The translations under genes were made by a program, and so were the position numbers. From NCBI GenBank assembly GCA_026004935.1, contig BPKC01000001.1, positions 2,055,281 through 2,119,280 on the forward strand: a stretch of DNA of 64,000 nucleotides, in the 5' to 3' direction. The notes beneath the pieces were generated by a model, which worked only from the letters and a program-made list of their open reading frames with translations, was not told the DNA's origin and searched no databases. Positions 29,334-37,894 of this stretch are shown one piece after another (within the stretch, counting starts at the first letter, position 1; each line of letters begins with the position of its first letter). This stretch comes from Rhodothalassiaceae bacterium (GTDB lineage: Bacteria > Pseudomonadota > Alphaproteobacteria > Sphingomonadales > Rhodothalassiaceae).

Positions 29334-30726
29334 TCAGGCCCCGGCGGCCATCTCCTCCCCGGCGGGCACGCTGGCGAGGATTTCCGCAAGCCGGCGGTAG
29401 GTCTCCTCCAGGCTGCTCGCCTCCGCCTTGTCCTGGGCGAGGAAGGCCTCTAGCTGCGGCATCACCGCGATCGCCCGGTCGACCAGCGCGTCCGAGCCGC
29501 GGCGATAGGCGCCGAGCCGGATCATCTCCTCCATGTCCGCATGGGCCGCGAGCAGCCGGCGGGCCTCCTGCACGAGGGCGTTCTCCTCGGGGCTGTTGCA
29601 GTGGGGCATGGTCCGCGAGATGGATTTCAGCACGTTGATCGCGGGATAGCGCCCGCGCTCGGCGATCGCGCGTTCCATGACGATATGGCCGTCGAGGATG
29701 GAGCGCACGGCATCCGCCACCGGCTCGTTGTGGTCGTCGCCCTCCACCAGCACGGTGAACAGCCCGGTGATCGCGCCCGCGCCCCGCGGCCCCGGCCCCG
29801 CGCGCTCCAGCAGCCGCGGCAACTCGGAAAAGACCGTCGGCGTGTAGCCCTTTGGTCGTCGGCGGCTCGCCGGCGGCCAGCCCGATCTCGCGCTGGGCCA
29901 TGGCGAAGCGGGTGATGGAATCGATGAGACAGAGCACCTGCGCGCCGGCGTCGCGGAAGTATTCGGCGAGCGTCAGCGTCAGATAGGCCGCCTGGCGGCG
30001 CATCAGCGCCGATTCGTCGGAGGTTGCGACCACCACGATCGCGCGCTTGAGGCCCTCGGGACCGAGGTCGTCCTCGATGAATTCCTGGACCTCGCGGCCG
30101 CGCTCGCCGATCAGCCCGATGATGGAGATGTCGGCCGCGGTGTGCCGGGCCAGCATCGACATCAGCACCGACTTGCCGACGCCCGAGCCCGCGAAGATGC
30201 CCATCCGCTGGCCCTTGCAGCAGGAGACGAAGGCGTTGAGCGCGCGCACGCCGAGATCGAGCTTGTCGCCGACCCGCTGGCGCTCGTGCGCCGCGGGCGG
30301 GCGGGCGCGCAGGGCATAGGGCGTGGGGCCCATCGGCAGCGGGCCCTTGCCGTCCACCGGCTCGCCGAAGGCGTTCACCACGCGCCCGAGCCAGGCATGG
30401 GCGGGAAAGACGACCGGGTCCTCGCCTTCGACGAAGGCGCGGCAGCCGATGCCGACGCCATCCAGCGCCGCAAAGGGCATCGCGAGCGCCCGGCCGTCCT
30501 CGAAGCCGACGACCTCGCAGCGCACGCTGCGCCCGCCGCGCGCCTCGACCAGCACCCGCGAGCCGACCGCCAGCGCATTCTCCGCGCCCGCGATCTCGAC
30601 GAGAAGCCCCTTGACCGCCACCACCCGGCCGTAACGCCGGCAGGGCTGGACGCGGCCGGCCTCCGCCAGCAGGCTGCGCAGCCGCACCGAGGAAAGCTCG
30701 CCCGCCTGTGCGCCGGTCACGATCAC
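29334..30726 (-). CDS. fliI: Flagellum-specific ATPase FliI (frameshifted)
   Basis: The export ATPase of the flagellar type III system, related to F1-ATPase beta. Walker A is [16 protein letters not shown], Walker B lies in [12 protein letters not shown], and [15 protein letters not shown] follows. There the frame breaks: one extra G in GGG (29848-29850 on the plus strand). Without it the reading continues [18 protein letters not shown] and on to a normal C-terminus. The restored protein is 463 residues, normal for FliI. The start is GTG 30726, eight bases after GGGAGGG. A near-consensus CtrA box lies about 107 bp upstream. fliJ follows; no other flagellar genes are here. Confidence 0.85.
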
Positions 30727-31292
30727 GCCGCGGTCCCTCCCGGCCCGATCCGAATTGCGCGCGGAGCGGCACCTTCAAGCCGCGCGATGCGCCGGCCGCC
30801 CCGCCATGACGCGGACCAGCCTGCCGGCGCGGGCTTAACAAGCCGTAAACCGCGCCGGAAAGGCGGGATCGGCAAGCGGCCCTGCCCGGCACCCGAACCG
30901 AGCCCGGATGCGGCCAGCCGCAGGAATTGGTGAATGTTCGAGATACTGTGGCCTATTTGCCACACCCGGCAAGAAAAATGATCCGTGCCGAGCCGCTGAA
31001 ATGCCGGCCAAGCCTCCACAATCCATTTATTTTATTGAAAAATTTAGAGAAATGATCGCGGCTGCGTGGCGCGGCTCTCTGGCGCGGGAACACCGGACCC
31101 CGTTGACGATTCGCGCGCATGATTCCACAACGCGCTTGATCGCCGCAGTCCGAGGGGCAAGGGCGAGGGGGCATCCGGCGTCCCGATATCCCGGCTGCCG
31201 CCTGACCCGGCAAGCAGGTGGCCTGTCTTCCGCTTGCACTCGCCCTTGGGCGCGGCGCGGTTCGCGGGGCAATGACGCAAGGGAGGGTCATC
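30727..31292. other. Gap between divergent fliI and autotransporter gene
   Basis: 566 bases. The half near fliI is GC-rich and holds the CtrA-type box. A locally AT-rich patch at about 30935-31065 probably contains the promoter of the autotransporter gene, but I cannot choose a single -35/-10 pair. Open frames in this gap show no recognisable family. Confidence 0.5.
30833..30848 (-). promoter_or_regulatory. CtrA-type box, one mismatch, upstream of fliI
   Basis: TTAA at 30833-30836, seven bases, TAAAC at 30844-30848. In gene sense this reads GTTTA-N7-TTAA, about 107 bp before the fliI start. CtrA controls flagellar genes in many alphaproteobacteria, so the site makes sense there. Confidence 0.4.
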
Positions 31293-32358
31293 ATGCGCAC
31301 GGGACACGGAAGGATCATGCAAGCGGTTGCGGGCGCGAGCCTGCTGGCCTTGGCGGTTGCGACCGCGGCGCTGCCGGTTCAGGAAGCCGCGGCCGCGGAC
31401 GATCCCATCGTCATGCGGCAGGCGTTGCTGGCGCGCAAGCAGGCGGCGGGGCGCGAGAGGCTGCGGTTGCAGATCAATCCGGTCGCCCTGCCCGATTTCG
31501 TGCGCGCCCAGGATGACCCGCGCCGGACCGATTTCTTCGGCAACGGCGTGTGGGTGCGGCCGGACATCATCATCGCCGACCAGCTCGGCGATCCCGACAG
31601 CATCCTCGACCTGACCGGCCAGCATCCCAATGTGGTGGCGCTGGCGATCTTCGATCTGGAGACCGGCCTCGTCCTCAGCTTCTGTTCGGGCACCCTGATC
31701 AATCCGCGCACGGTCGTCACGGCCGCCCACTGCGTGCGCTTCGAAGGCGCCGACGAAAATCTTCGACCGCCGCTCGGGGTGCCGTGACCACGGACCCGGA
31801 TGGTGTCGAACGGCTTCTTCGTGACCGGAGATTTCACGATTTCGGCGAGGCATGTGGCTCCGCAGGAATACGACAGGGACGCCTTTTTCCTGGGCAACGA
31901 CATCGCGCTGATCGCTTGAGCGACCGGATCACGGACATCGATCCGGCCGGCCTCGTGGGGCCGCGCCTCCCATGGGCACGCTTGCGACCATCGTCGGGTA
32001 TGGGACGACGGGGGTCGGCAGCGACGCGATGACGCCAGTTCTTCGATCTGCGCCGGCGTAGCCGCCACGAACATCATCGAGGCCATCGGACAGCTTCAAT
32101 CGGCGGACTGTCCGGACGGCTTCAGATCTTCATCGATTTCGAGGATCCGGACAATCCGGAGGCCTTCGACTTCTTCGGTGATCCGACGGTCTCCCCTCTC
32201 GAGGGCACGACGGCACCGGGCGATTCGGGCGGCGCCCTCTTCGTCCAGGACGCCGACGGCAACTTCCTGCTCGCGGGCGTGACCAGCGGCGGCTTCAACA
32301 TCTTCGGATCCGAATCGGCACCTTCGGCGATGTCGCCTTCTTCACCAATGTCGCGGCG
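31293..32358 (+). pseudogene. Trypsin-like protease half of an autotransporter, multiple frameshifts
   Basis: The gene begins at ATG 31293 (ribosome site AAGGGAGGG) with a signal peptide ending near QEAAAADD. All three parts of an S1-protease triad can be read, but in different frames: His in VVTAAHC (about 31728), Asp in LGNDIALI (about 31899) and Ser in GDSGGALFV (about 32220). Between them the frame stops or changes near 31785, 31916, 31965, 32028, 32115 and 32315, after which it joins the intact passenger frame. Motifs kept in order across so many breaks imply either very recent decay or poor local sequence. As read, no functional protease could be made. Confidence 0.75.
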
Positions 32359-34815
32359 ATGCGGCCCTTCATCGACGCCTTCAACCCGCTGCGACAGGCG
32401 GCGGCCACCGCCAGCGGAAACTGGCTGGATCCGACGATCTGGTCGGAAGGCCTGATCCCGGCCAATTTCAATGCCCTTTTCGATGCGGGCGACCCGACGC
32501 TGCCGTCGCTGTTCTTCGAGGTGTCGATCGGCTCGGGTGCGGAGGTCACGCTCTCGGATCCCTTTGCCATCGAGATCGACACGCTGAGCCTTGAAGGCGG
32601 CGCGCTGACGCTGACCGGCCAATCGCTCCTGTCCGTTGTGGACTACGTGAACGTCATGGATGGGAATCTGTCCGTCAGCGGTGCCGAACTCGACTCCGGC
32701 TGGCTCCTGATGCAGGGCGGCACGCTCAATATCGCGACCGATGCCGTCTATTTCGACTCCTCGCCGGTCATCGATCTCGGCACCTTCATGCTCGGCGGCA
32801 CCATCAACAACGACGGCCTGTTTTTCACGGATTTCCTGGACTTGCGCGGCGGCACCTTCAACATCGGCGAGACCGGCGCGTACCAGGATTTCGCGGGCAG
32901 CCTGATCACCGGCGGCCAGCTCAATGTCGCCGGCCAGTTCATCACCGCCGCCTTCACCCAGGCCGGCGGCACGGTCCATGTCGGGAGCACGGGGCTGCTG
33001 CTCGACCTGAGCGCCGTCTCGCTCATGGATGGAGGCACGCTCATCGTCGACGGCTTCTTCGACACGGAGATCTTCGGCCAGGACGGCGGGGTCATCGGCG
33101 GATCGGGCATCATCCGGGCGCCGGGCGGCTTCCTGCAGACGGGCGGCCTCATCAACCCGGGCAACTCCATCGGCAGCCTCGTGATCGCGGGCGACTATCT
33201 CCAGGACGCCGGCGGCATCCTGAACATCGAGATCGACTCGACCGGCTCCGACCTGTTGCAGGTGCTGCCGGATCCCTTCACCGCCGTCGGCGGGAATGCC
33301 GTGCTCGATGGCGTGGTGGCCGCCACCTTCGCGCCGGGCTTCGTGCCGGAGCGCGGTGCCGTCTACCGCTTCATCGAGACCGAAGGGGCACTGCTGGGGT
33401 CGCCGACGGTCATTGGCCAGGCGATCACGGCGACCGGCGAGCCGACAGTGATGCATCTTGCGGATTCGATTCTCATCGACGAAGGCGGAGCGATCACGGG
33501 ACCGGGCAGCGCCGCCTATGTCCAGGTCGTGGCGGACGACTACACGCCCTTTGCCGAGACCGACCAGCAGCGGGCGCTCGCCAGCGCGCTCGATGCGGTG
33601 ACGACGCCCACCAGCATCGACCGCGCTGGCGTCCGGCCGATCGTCCGCGCGCTCGACGGGCTGAGCGTGCTGGGCCCGCTGCAGACCGCGCTGCAGACGA
33701 TGAACCCGACCGAGACCTTTCTCTTCGACCGCTTCGGCTTCCAGCTGACACGGCTGCTCGGCAACCGTCTTGCGCGGCGCGCCGGGGCGAGCCGGGGCGG
33801 CGCGTTCGGCGGCGTGGATGCCACGGCCTTTGCCGTCAATCCTCTGCGCTTCGCCATGGCGGGCTCCTCGGACGGCGCGCGCATCGCGCGGGCGCTGGCG
33901 GCCAATGCCGAGCAGGGCCAGGTCGCAAGCGACGCCGCGCCCGCAGCCGCCACGGCCGGCGGCAACGGCGGCGGTTCGCGCTGGTCCACCTTCCTTGCGG
34001 CGGACATCCTCAAGGGCGATGCGGACGGCATCAACACCGACTTCGACATCACCGACTTCGTCGTCTCCGCGGGTGTCGACTACCGCTACAACGACACGGT
34101 TCTCGCCGGCATCTCGGCCTCATTCGGCAACGCCAGCACGGATGCCGCCACGCGTGAGCACAACGCCGACATGTGGGGTTTCGACCTCTATGGAAGCGTG
34201 GACGGCGGTCCCGTTTATGTGGACGGCTATCTCGGCGTCCACTGGTTCGACTTTTCGGGCAACCGGCCCGTGCTCGTCGGCGGGCTTCAGTCGGCACGCG
34301 CGGATACCGACGGCTTCGCCTTCATCGCCGGCGTGGATGCCGGGGCGATGCTGGAGCTCGGCCCGCTCGCCCTCGGACCGCTGTTTCAGCTTCGCCACAC
34401 GAGTCTGAAGATCGACGGCTTTGCGGAAACGGGTGCCGGCGACTTCGGGGCCGTGTTCCCCACCCGCAAGCCGGACCAGACCCTGATCGGCGTCGGCGGC
34501 CAGGCCGAGCTCGTCATCAAGGGCAGCGGTGACCGGAGCAAGCGGTTCACGAAGCTTTATGCTAGCGTTCTTTATGAGAACGACGTCGCGGAAAACGGCG
34601 GGCGCTTCCTCGCGCGGGCGGGCTTCGTGGCCGATCCCGGCTTCCTGTTCGAGGTGCCCGGCGTGGCGATCGACGACGAGTTCGGGACCGTCGAGGTGGG
34701 GCTGACCAGCCGGCTCTCCAACCGGTTCTCGGTCAACCTCAGCTTCGACACCGATTTTTCGCGCAAGGGCGTGCAGGAGCGCCGGGCCGCGCTCGGGCTG
34801 CGCTACCGCTTCTAG
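32359..34815 (+). CDS. Autotransporter passenger and beta-barrel domain
   Basis: An open frame of 818 residues, the continuation of the protease half upstream. About 1-330 shows short glycine-rich beta-helix repeats (GGTLNIATDA, GGTFNIGETG, AGGTVHVGSTG), typical of a type V secretion passenger. The GGLINPGNSIGSLVIAGDY segment near 265 is an autotransporter-associated repeat. The last ~280 residues form the outer-membrane barrel (SRWSTFLAADILKGDADG onward, ending in Arg-Tyr-Arg-Phe with the terminal aromatic that BAM recognises). The true start of the whole gene is 31293; the first ATG of this frame has no clear ribosome site. Together it is a serine-protease autotransporter of about 1170 residues. 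Confidence 0.85.
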   Translation: MRPFIDAFNPLRQAAATASGNWLDPTIWSEGLIPANFNALFDAGDPTLPSLFFEVSIGSGAEVTLSDPFAIEIDTLSLEGGALTLTGQSLLSVVDYVNVMDGNLSVSGAELDSGWLLMQGGTLNIATDAVYFDSSPVIDLGTFMLGGTINNDGLFFTDFLDLRGGTFNIGETGAYQDFAGSLITGGQLNVAGQFITAAFTQAGGTVHVGSTGLLLDLSAVSLMDGGTLIVDGFFDTEIFGQDGGVIGGSGIIRAPGGFLQTGGLINPGNSIGSLVIAGDYLQDAGGILNIEIDSTGSDLLQVLPDPFTAVGGNAVLDGVVAATFAPGFVPERGAVYRFIETEGALLGSPTVIGQAITATGEPTVMHLADSILIDEGGAITGPGSAAYVQVVADDYTPFAETDQQRALASALDAVTTPTSIDRAGVRPIVRALDGLSVLGPLQTALQTMNPTETFLFDRFGFQLTRLLGNRLARRAGASRGGAFGGVDATAFAVNPLRFAMAGSSDGARIARALAANAEQGQVASDAAPAAATAGGNGGGSRWSTFLAADILKGDADGINTDFDITDFVVSAGVDYRYNDTVLAGISASFGNASTDAATREHNADMWGFDLYGSVDGGPVYVDGYLGVHWFDFSGNRPVLVGGLQSARADTDGFAFIAGVDAGAMLELGPLALGPLFQLRHTSLKIDGFAETGAGDFGAVFPTRKPDQTLIGVGGQAELVIKGSGDRSKRFTKLYASVLYENDVAENGGRFLARAGFVADPGFLFEVPGVAIDDEFGTVEVGLTSRLSNRFSVNLSFDTDFSRKGVQERRAALGLRYRF

Positions 34816-34996
34816 CAGCCGGGATCCCCGGCGCGGCACGCGCGCTGCGCGGTGGTCCGGTGAAGATGGACAGGAGGTCGGCCGCCGGCCGGCCTCCTTT
34901 CTTGTGATGCGCCCGCGAATTGCTAGGATGCCGGCGGCCCGCGCGGGCGGCCGGAGTCGCCGGCCGCGCGGGAGAGGGCACCCGGGACACGGAGAC

Positions 34997-36367
34997 ATGC
35001 TCGGTCTGTTCACGGATCTTTACGAGCTCAAGATGGCGCAGGCCTATCTCGCGCACGGGATGACGGAGCGCGCCGTGTTCACGCTCTCCGTGCGGCGGCT
35101 GCCGCGGCATCGCAACTATCTGCTCGCCTGCGGGCAGGGGCTGCTTGTCGAAAAGCTCGCGGCGGCGCGATTTGCGCGCGACGACATCGCCTGGCTGCGG
35201 GGGCTCGGCCTCTTCTCCGACGCCTTTCTCGACTGGCTCGCCGATTTCCGTTTCACGGGCGACATCTGGGCGGTGCCCGAAGGCACGCCGGTGTTCGCCG
35301 ACGAGCCGATTCTCGAGCTCGAGGCGCCGCTTCCGGTCGCGCAGATTCTCGAGACCCTCGTCATGAACCAGATCACCCTGTCCACCGTGCTGGCGAGCAA
35401 GGCGGCGCGGATCGTCCAGGCCGCGCAGGGCCGGGCCGTCGTCGATTTCGCCGCGCGCCGGATGATGGGGGTGGAGGCCGCCGTCGAAGGCGCGCGGGCC
35501 TTTGCGATCGCGGGGGTTGCGGCGACCTCCGACATGATGGCGGGCCGGCGCTTCGGGATTCCGGTCAGCGGCACCATGGCCCATGCCTTCGTCCAGGCGC
35601 ATGAGAACGAGGAGCAGGCGTTTCGCGCCTTCGCCGAAAGCTTTCCCGATTCCACACTGCTCATCGACACCTACGACACCCTTGCCGGGCTCGAGCGCGC
35701 GATCCGTCTGGCGCAGGATCCTGAGCGCCCCATCCGCTTTTCGGCCGTGCGCATCGATTCGGGAGATCTCGCCGCCCTAGCGCGGGCCGTGCGCCGCCGG
35801 CTCGACGAGGCGGGACTAGCCGATGTGAAGATCTTCGCAAGCTCGGGGCTGGACGAGTACCGCATCGCGGAGCTCGTGGCCGCCGGCGCGCCGATAGACG
35901 GCTTCGGCGTGGGCACGGCCATGGGGGTCGCCGAGGACGCCCCGGCGCTCGACATCGTCTACAAGCTCGTCTCCTATGCCGGACGCGACACCACGAAGCT
36001 GTCCACGGGCAAGCCCGTGCTGCCCGGGCGCAAGCAGCTCCTGCGGGTGAGCCGGGACGGCGCGGCGGTGAAGGACGTCATCGCCTGCCGCGACGAGGAC
36101 GGGCCGGGCGAGCCGCTTCTCGCACCGCTCGTCAAGGGCGGCGAACCGACCGAACTTGCGCAACGTTCTCTCGATGAGATCCGCGATCACGCGGCGCGGG
36201 CGCGCGCGGCCCTGCCGGAGCGGCTGCATGCGCTGGAGGACGCCGAGCCCCCCTATCCGGTGGAGGTCAGCCCCGCGCTCCGCCGCCGCCATGAGGAGGT
36301 GATCGCGCGGCTGCGGCGGGTTCACGCGCAGCCGAAGGTGCAGGGCGAGCGGAGGAGGCGGCCATGA
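34997..36367 (+). CDS. pncB: Nicotinate phosphoribosyltransferase
   Basis: A 456-residue enzyme that joins nicotinate to PRPP in the Preiss-Handler NAD salvage route. Recognisable features are LFTDLYELKMAQAYL at the start, FAARRMMGVEAA, the SGTMAHAFVQAH motif with the His that is phosphorylated in the family, TYDTLAGLERAI and VRIDSGDLAALA. Length is normal. ATG 34997 is in the ACGGAGAC context and starts right at the conserved region. The stop overlaps the start of pncA by four bases, so the pathway's two steps are translated together. Confidence 0.93.
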   Translation: MLGLFTDLYELKMAQAYLAHGMTERAVFTLSVRRLPRHRNYLLACGQGLLVEKLAAARFARDDIAWLRGLGLFSDAFLDWLADFRFTGDIWAVPEGTPVFADEPILELEAPLPVAQILETLVMNQITLSTVLASKAARIVQAAQGRAVVDFAARRMMGVEAAVEGARAFAIAGVAATSDMMAGRRFGIPVSGTMAHAFVQAHENEEQAFRAFAESFPDSTLLIDTYDTLAGLERAIRLAQDPERPIRFSAVRIDSGDLAALARAVRRRLDEAGLADVKIFASSGLDEYRIAELVAAGAPIDGFGVGTAMGVAEDAPALDIVYKLVSYAGRDTTKLSTGKPVLPGRKQLLRVSRDGAAVKDVIACRDEDGPGEPLLAPLVKGGEPTELAQRSLDEIRDHAARARAALPERLHALEDAEPPYPVEVSPALRRRHEEVIARLRRVHAQPKVQGERRRRP

Positions 36368-36948
36368 CGGCATCGGTCGATCTCGGTCCGGGCACGGCGC
36401 TCATCGTCGTCGACGTGCAGCGGGACTTCTGCCCCGGCGGCGCGCTGCCCGTGCCCGAGGGGGATGCGGTGGTGCCGGTGCTCAACCGCTGGATCGCGGC
36501 CGCCGAGGAGGCGGGTGCGCTGCTCGTCTTCTCGCGCGACTGGCACCCGAGAGGCCACCCCAGCTTCGCCGCCGAGGGCGGGCCCTGGCCCGAGCACTGC
36601 CTGCAGGACACCCCCGGCGCCGCCTTTCACCCGGCGCTGCGGGTGCCGGAGACCGCCCATCTCGTCTCCAAGGGCACGCGGTTCGACAAGGACCAGTATT
36701 CCGCCTTCGACGAGACGGGGCTCGCCGCCCTGCTCGCGAAGCGGGGCATCCGGCGCGTGCTGATCGGCGGGCTCGCGCGCGACGTCTGCGTCAAGGCGAC
36801 GGCGCTCGATGCCGTGGGCGCGGGATTCGAGACCTGGCTCATCTCCGAGGGGGCGCGCGCGCTCGGCCCCGAGTCGGGCGCGGCCGCCGACCGCGAGATG
36901 ACGGCCGCCGGCGTCCACATCCTGAAGGCCCCGGCTCCCGGGGCCTGA
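36364..36948 (+). CDS. pncA: Nicotinamidase
   Basis: A 194-residue isochorismatase-fold amidase converting nicotinamide to nicotinate, the substrate of PncB. The triad is visible: Asp in VVDVQRDFCPGG, Lys in VSKGTRFDKDQ and the nucleophile Cys in ARDVCVKATA. The metal site is DWHPRGHPSF. The gene overlaps pncB by four bases. A perfect GC hairpin covers its last codons, just before the stop. Confidence 0.94.
   Translation: MTASVDLGPGTALIVVDVQRDFCPGGALPVPEGDAVVPVLNRWIAAAEEAGALLVFSRDWHPRGHPSFAAEGGPWPEHCLQDTPGAAFHPALRVPETAHLVSKGTRFDKDQYSAFDETGLAALLAKRGIRRVLIGGLARDVCVKATALDAVGAGFETWLISEGARALGPESGAAADREMTAAGVHILKAPAPGA
36927..36945 (+). terminator. GC hairpin at the end of pncA
   Basis: Perfect 8-bp arms GGCCCCGG (36927-36934) and CCGGGGCC (36938-36945) with a three-base loop, immediately before the TGA of pncA. 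There is no T-run, so it may slow RNA decay or assist termination rather than act as an intrinsic terminator. Confidence 0.35.
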
Positions 36949-37004
36949 TCCGGCCGGAACACACCGGCTCCCGCCGGTTCCGCCGGCGCGTCGACCCCTT
37001 CCCT

Positions 37005-37666
37005 TGCCGCCCGCCGGCTTGACCGGCGGGTCCAGCGGACTGCGGGGCCGCTCACCATCACCCGGATCGCCTTCACCTTCTGCTGGGTTCGCCGGTCGAG
37101 CCGGCAAACGACGATTCAGTGATCAGTCATCGGCACACCTGCACGACGAGCGTTACCCGCCGGCGCGCACTCCCCGGCGTCGGACGTCAGGCTGACCGGC
37201 AGGTCCATATCCCCCTCGTCACCCGCCGGCTTGACCGGCGGGTCCAGCCGCCGGCGGGGCCAACCACAGGCGTTGGAGCTGCCTTCACTTTCGGCTGGGT
37301 TCGCCGGCCAAGCCGGCGAACGACGCATTGGGGAAGGCGTCACCAAGCATGGGCACCCTTTCTCGTCACCCGCCGGCTTGACCGGCGGGTCCAGCCGCCG
37401 GCGGGGCCAACCACAGGCGTTGGAGCTGCCTTCACTTTCGGCTGGGTTCGCCGGCCAAGCCGGCGAACGACGCGGCGGGGGGTGCGCGCCGGCTTGCCTT
37501 CCGTACCTGAAGACCGATGACTGATCACCGATGACCGGCCGGGTTCGCCGCTCAAGCCGGCGAACGACGCGGCGGGGGGTGCGCGCCGGCTTGCCTTCCG
37601 TACCTGAAGACCGATGACTGATCACCGATGACCGGCCGGGTTCGCCGGTCGAGCCGGCGAACGACG
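37005..37666. repeat. Repeat cluster 2: three REPIN-like elements, inverted polarity
   Basis: Eight hairpins in the pncA-hppD gap. Complete elements are 37005-37113, 37217-37325 and 37364-37472 (109 bp each). Here class A is on the left and class C on the right, so the whole cluster has the opposite polarity to the other four. 37217-37325 and 37364-37472 appear identical. Two further class C hairpins (37540-37569, 37637-37666) lie in a 97-bp tandem duplication that also carries the ACCGATG heptamers. Confidence 0.88.
37513..37637. repeat. Heptamer tandem repeats (AC[C/T]GAT[G/C]) in a 97-bp duplication
   Basis: ACCGATG, ACTGATC, ACCGATG, ACCGGCC run in tandem from 37513 to 37540, and the same string recurs 97 bp later from 37610. 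Related heptamers lie at about 37109-37132, 42780-42807 and 46408-46438, always beside the hairpin clusters. Confidence 0.7.
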
Positions 37667-37772
37667 CAAGGGGGAGCGGCACCGGCCGCAGCGTATCCTT
37701 GAGCGTGGCGGCAGCGGGAGGAAGCTGGTCGACCGGAGCGGCGGGCAGCCGATGAAGGAGAAATGTTACACT

Positions 37773-37815
37773 TGAAACGATCGCGCGCCGGGGGTATGAT
37801 CGTTTCAGATGAAAC
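37773..37815 (+). promoter_or_regulatory. hppD promoter overlapped by two palindromic operator-like sites
   Basis: A good sigma-70 promoter: TTGAAA (37773-37778), 16-bp spacer, TATGAT (37795-37800). A perfect 9-bp inverted repeat, GAAACGATC (37774-37782) and GATCGTTTC (37798-37806), covers both boxes. A second palindrome, GTTTCA-GA-TGAAAC (37802-37815), overlaps the transcription start. This layout suggests repression by a dimeric regulator. No regulator gene is adjacent, so its identity is unknown; IclR/MarR-type regulators control such operons elsewhere. Confidence 0.65.
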
Positions 37816-37894
37816 GAAAAGCCGGGTCCCCCTGCCGCGCGGGCTGCGCAGCGGGCGGGCCGGCGGCACATGGCGGATGGAAAGGACGGGAGAG

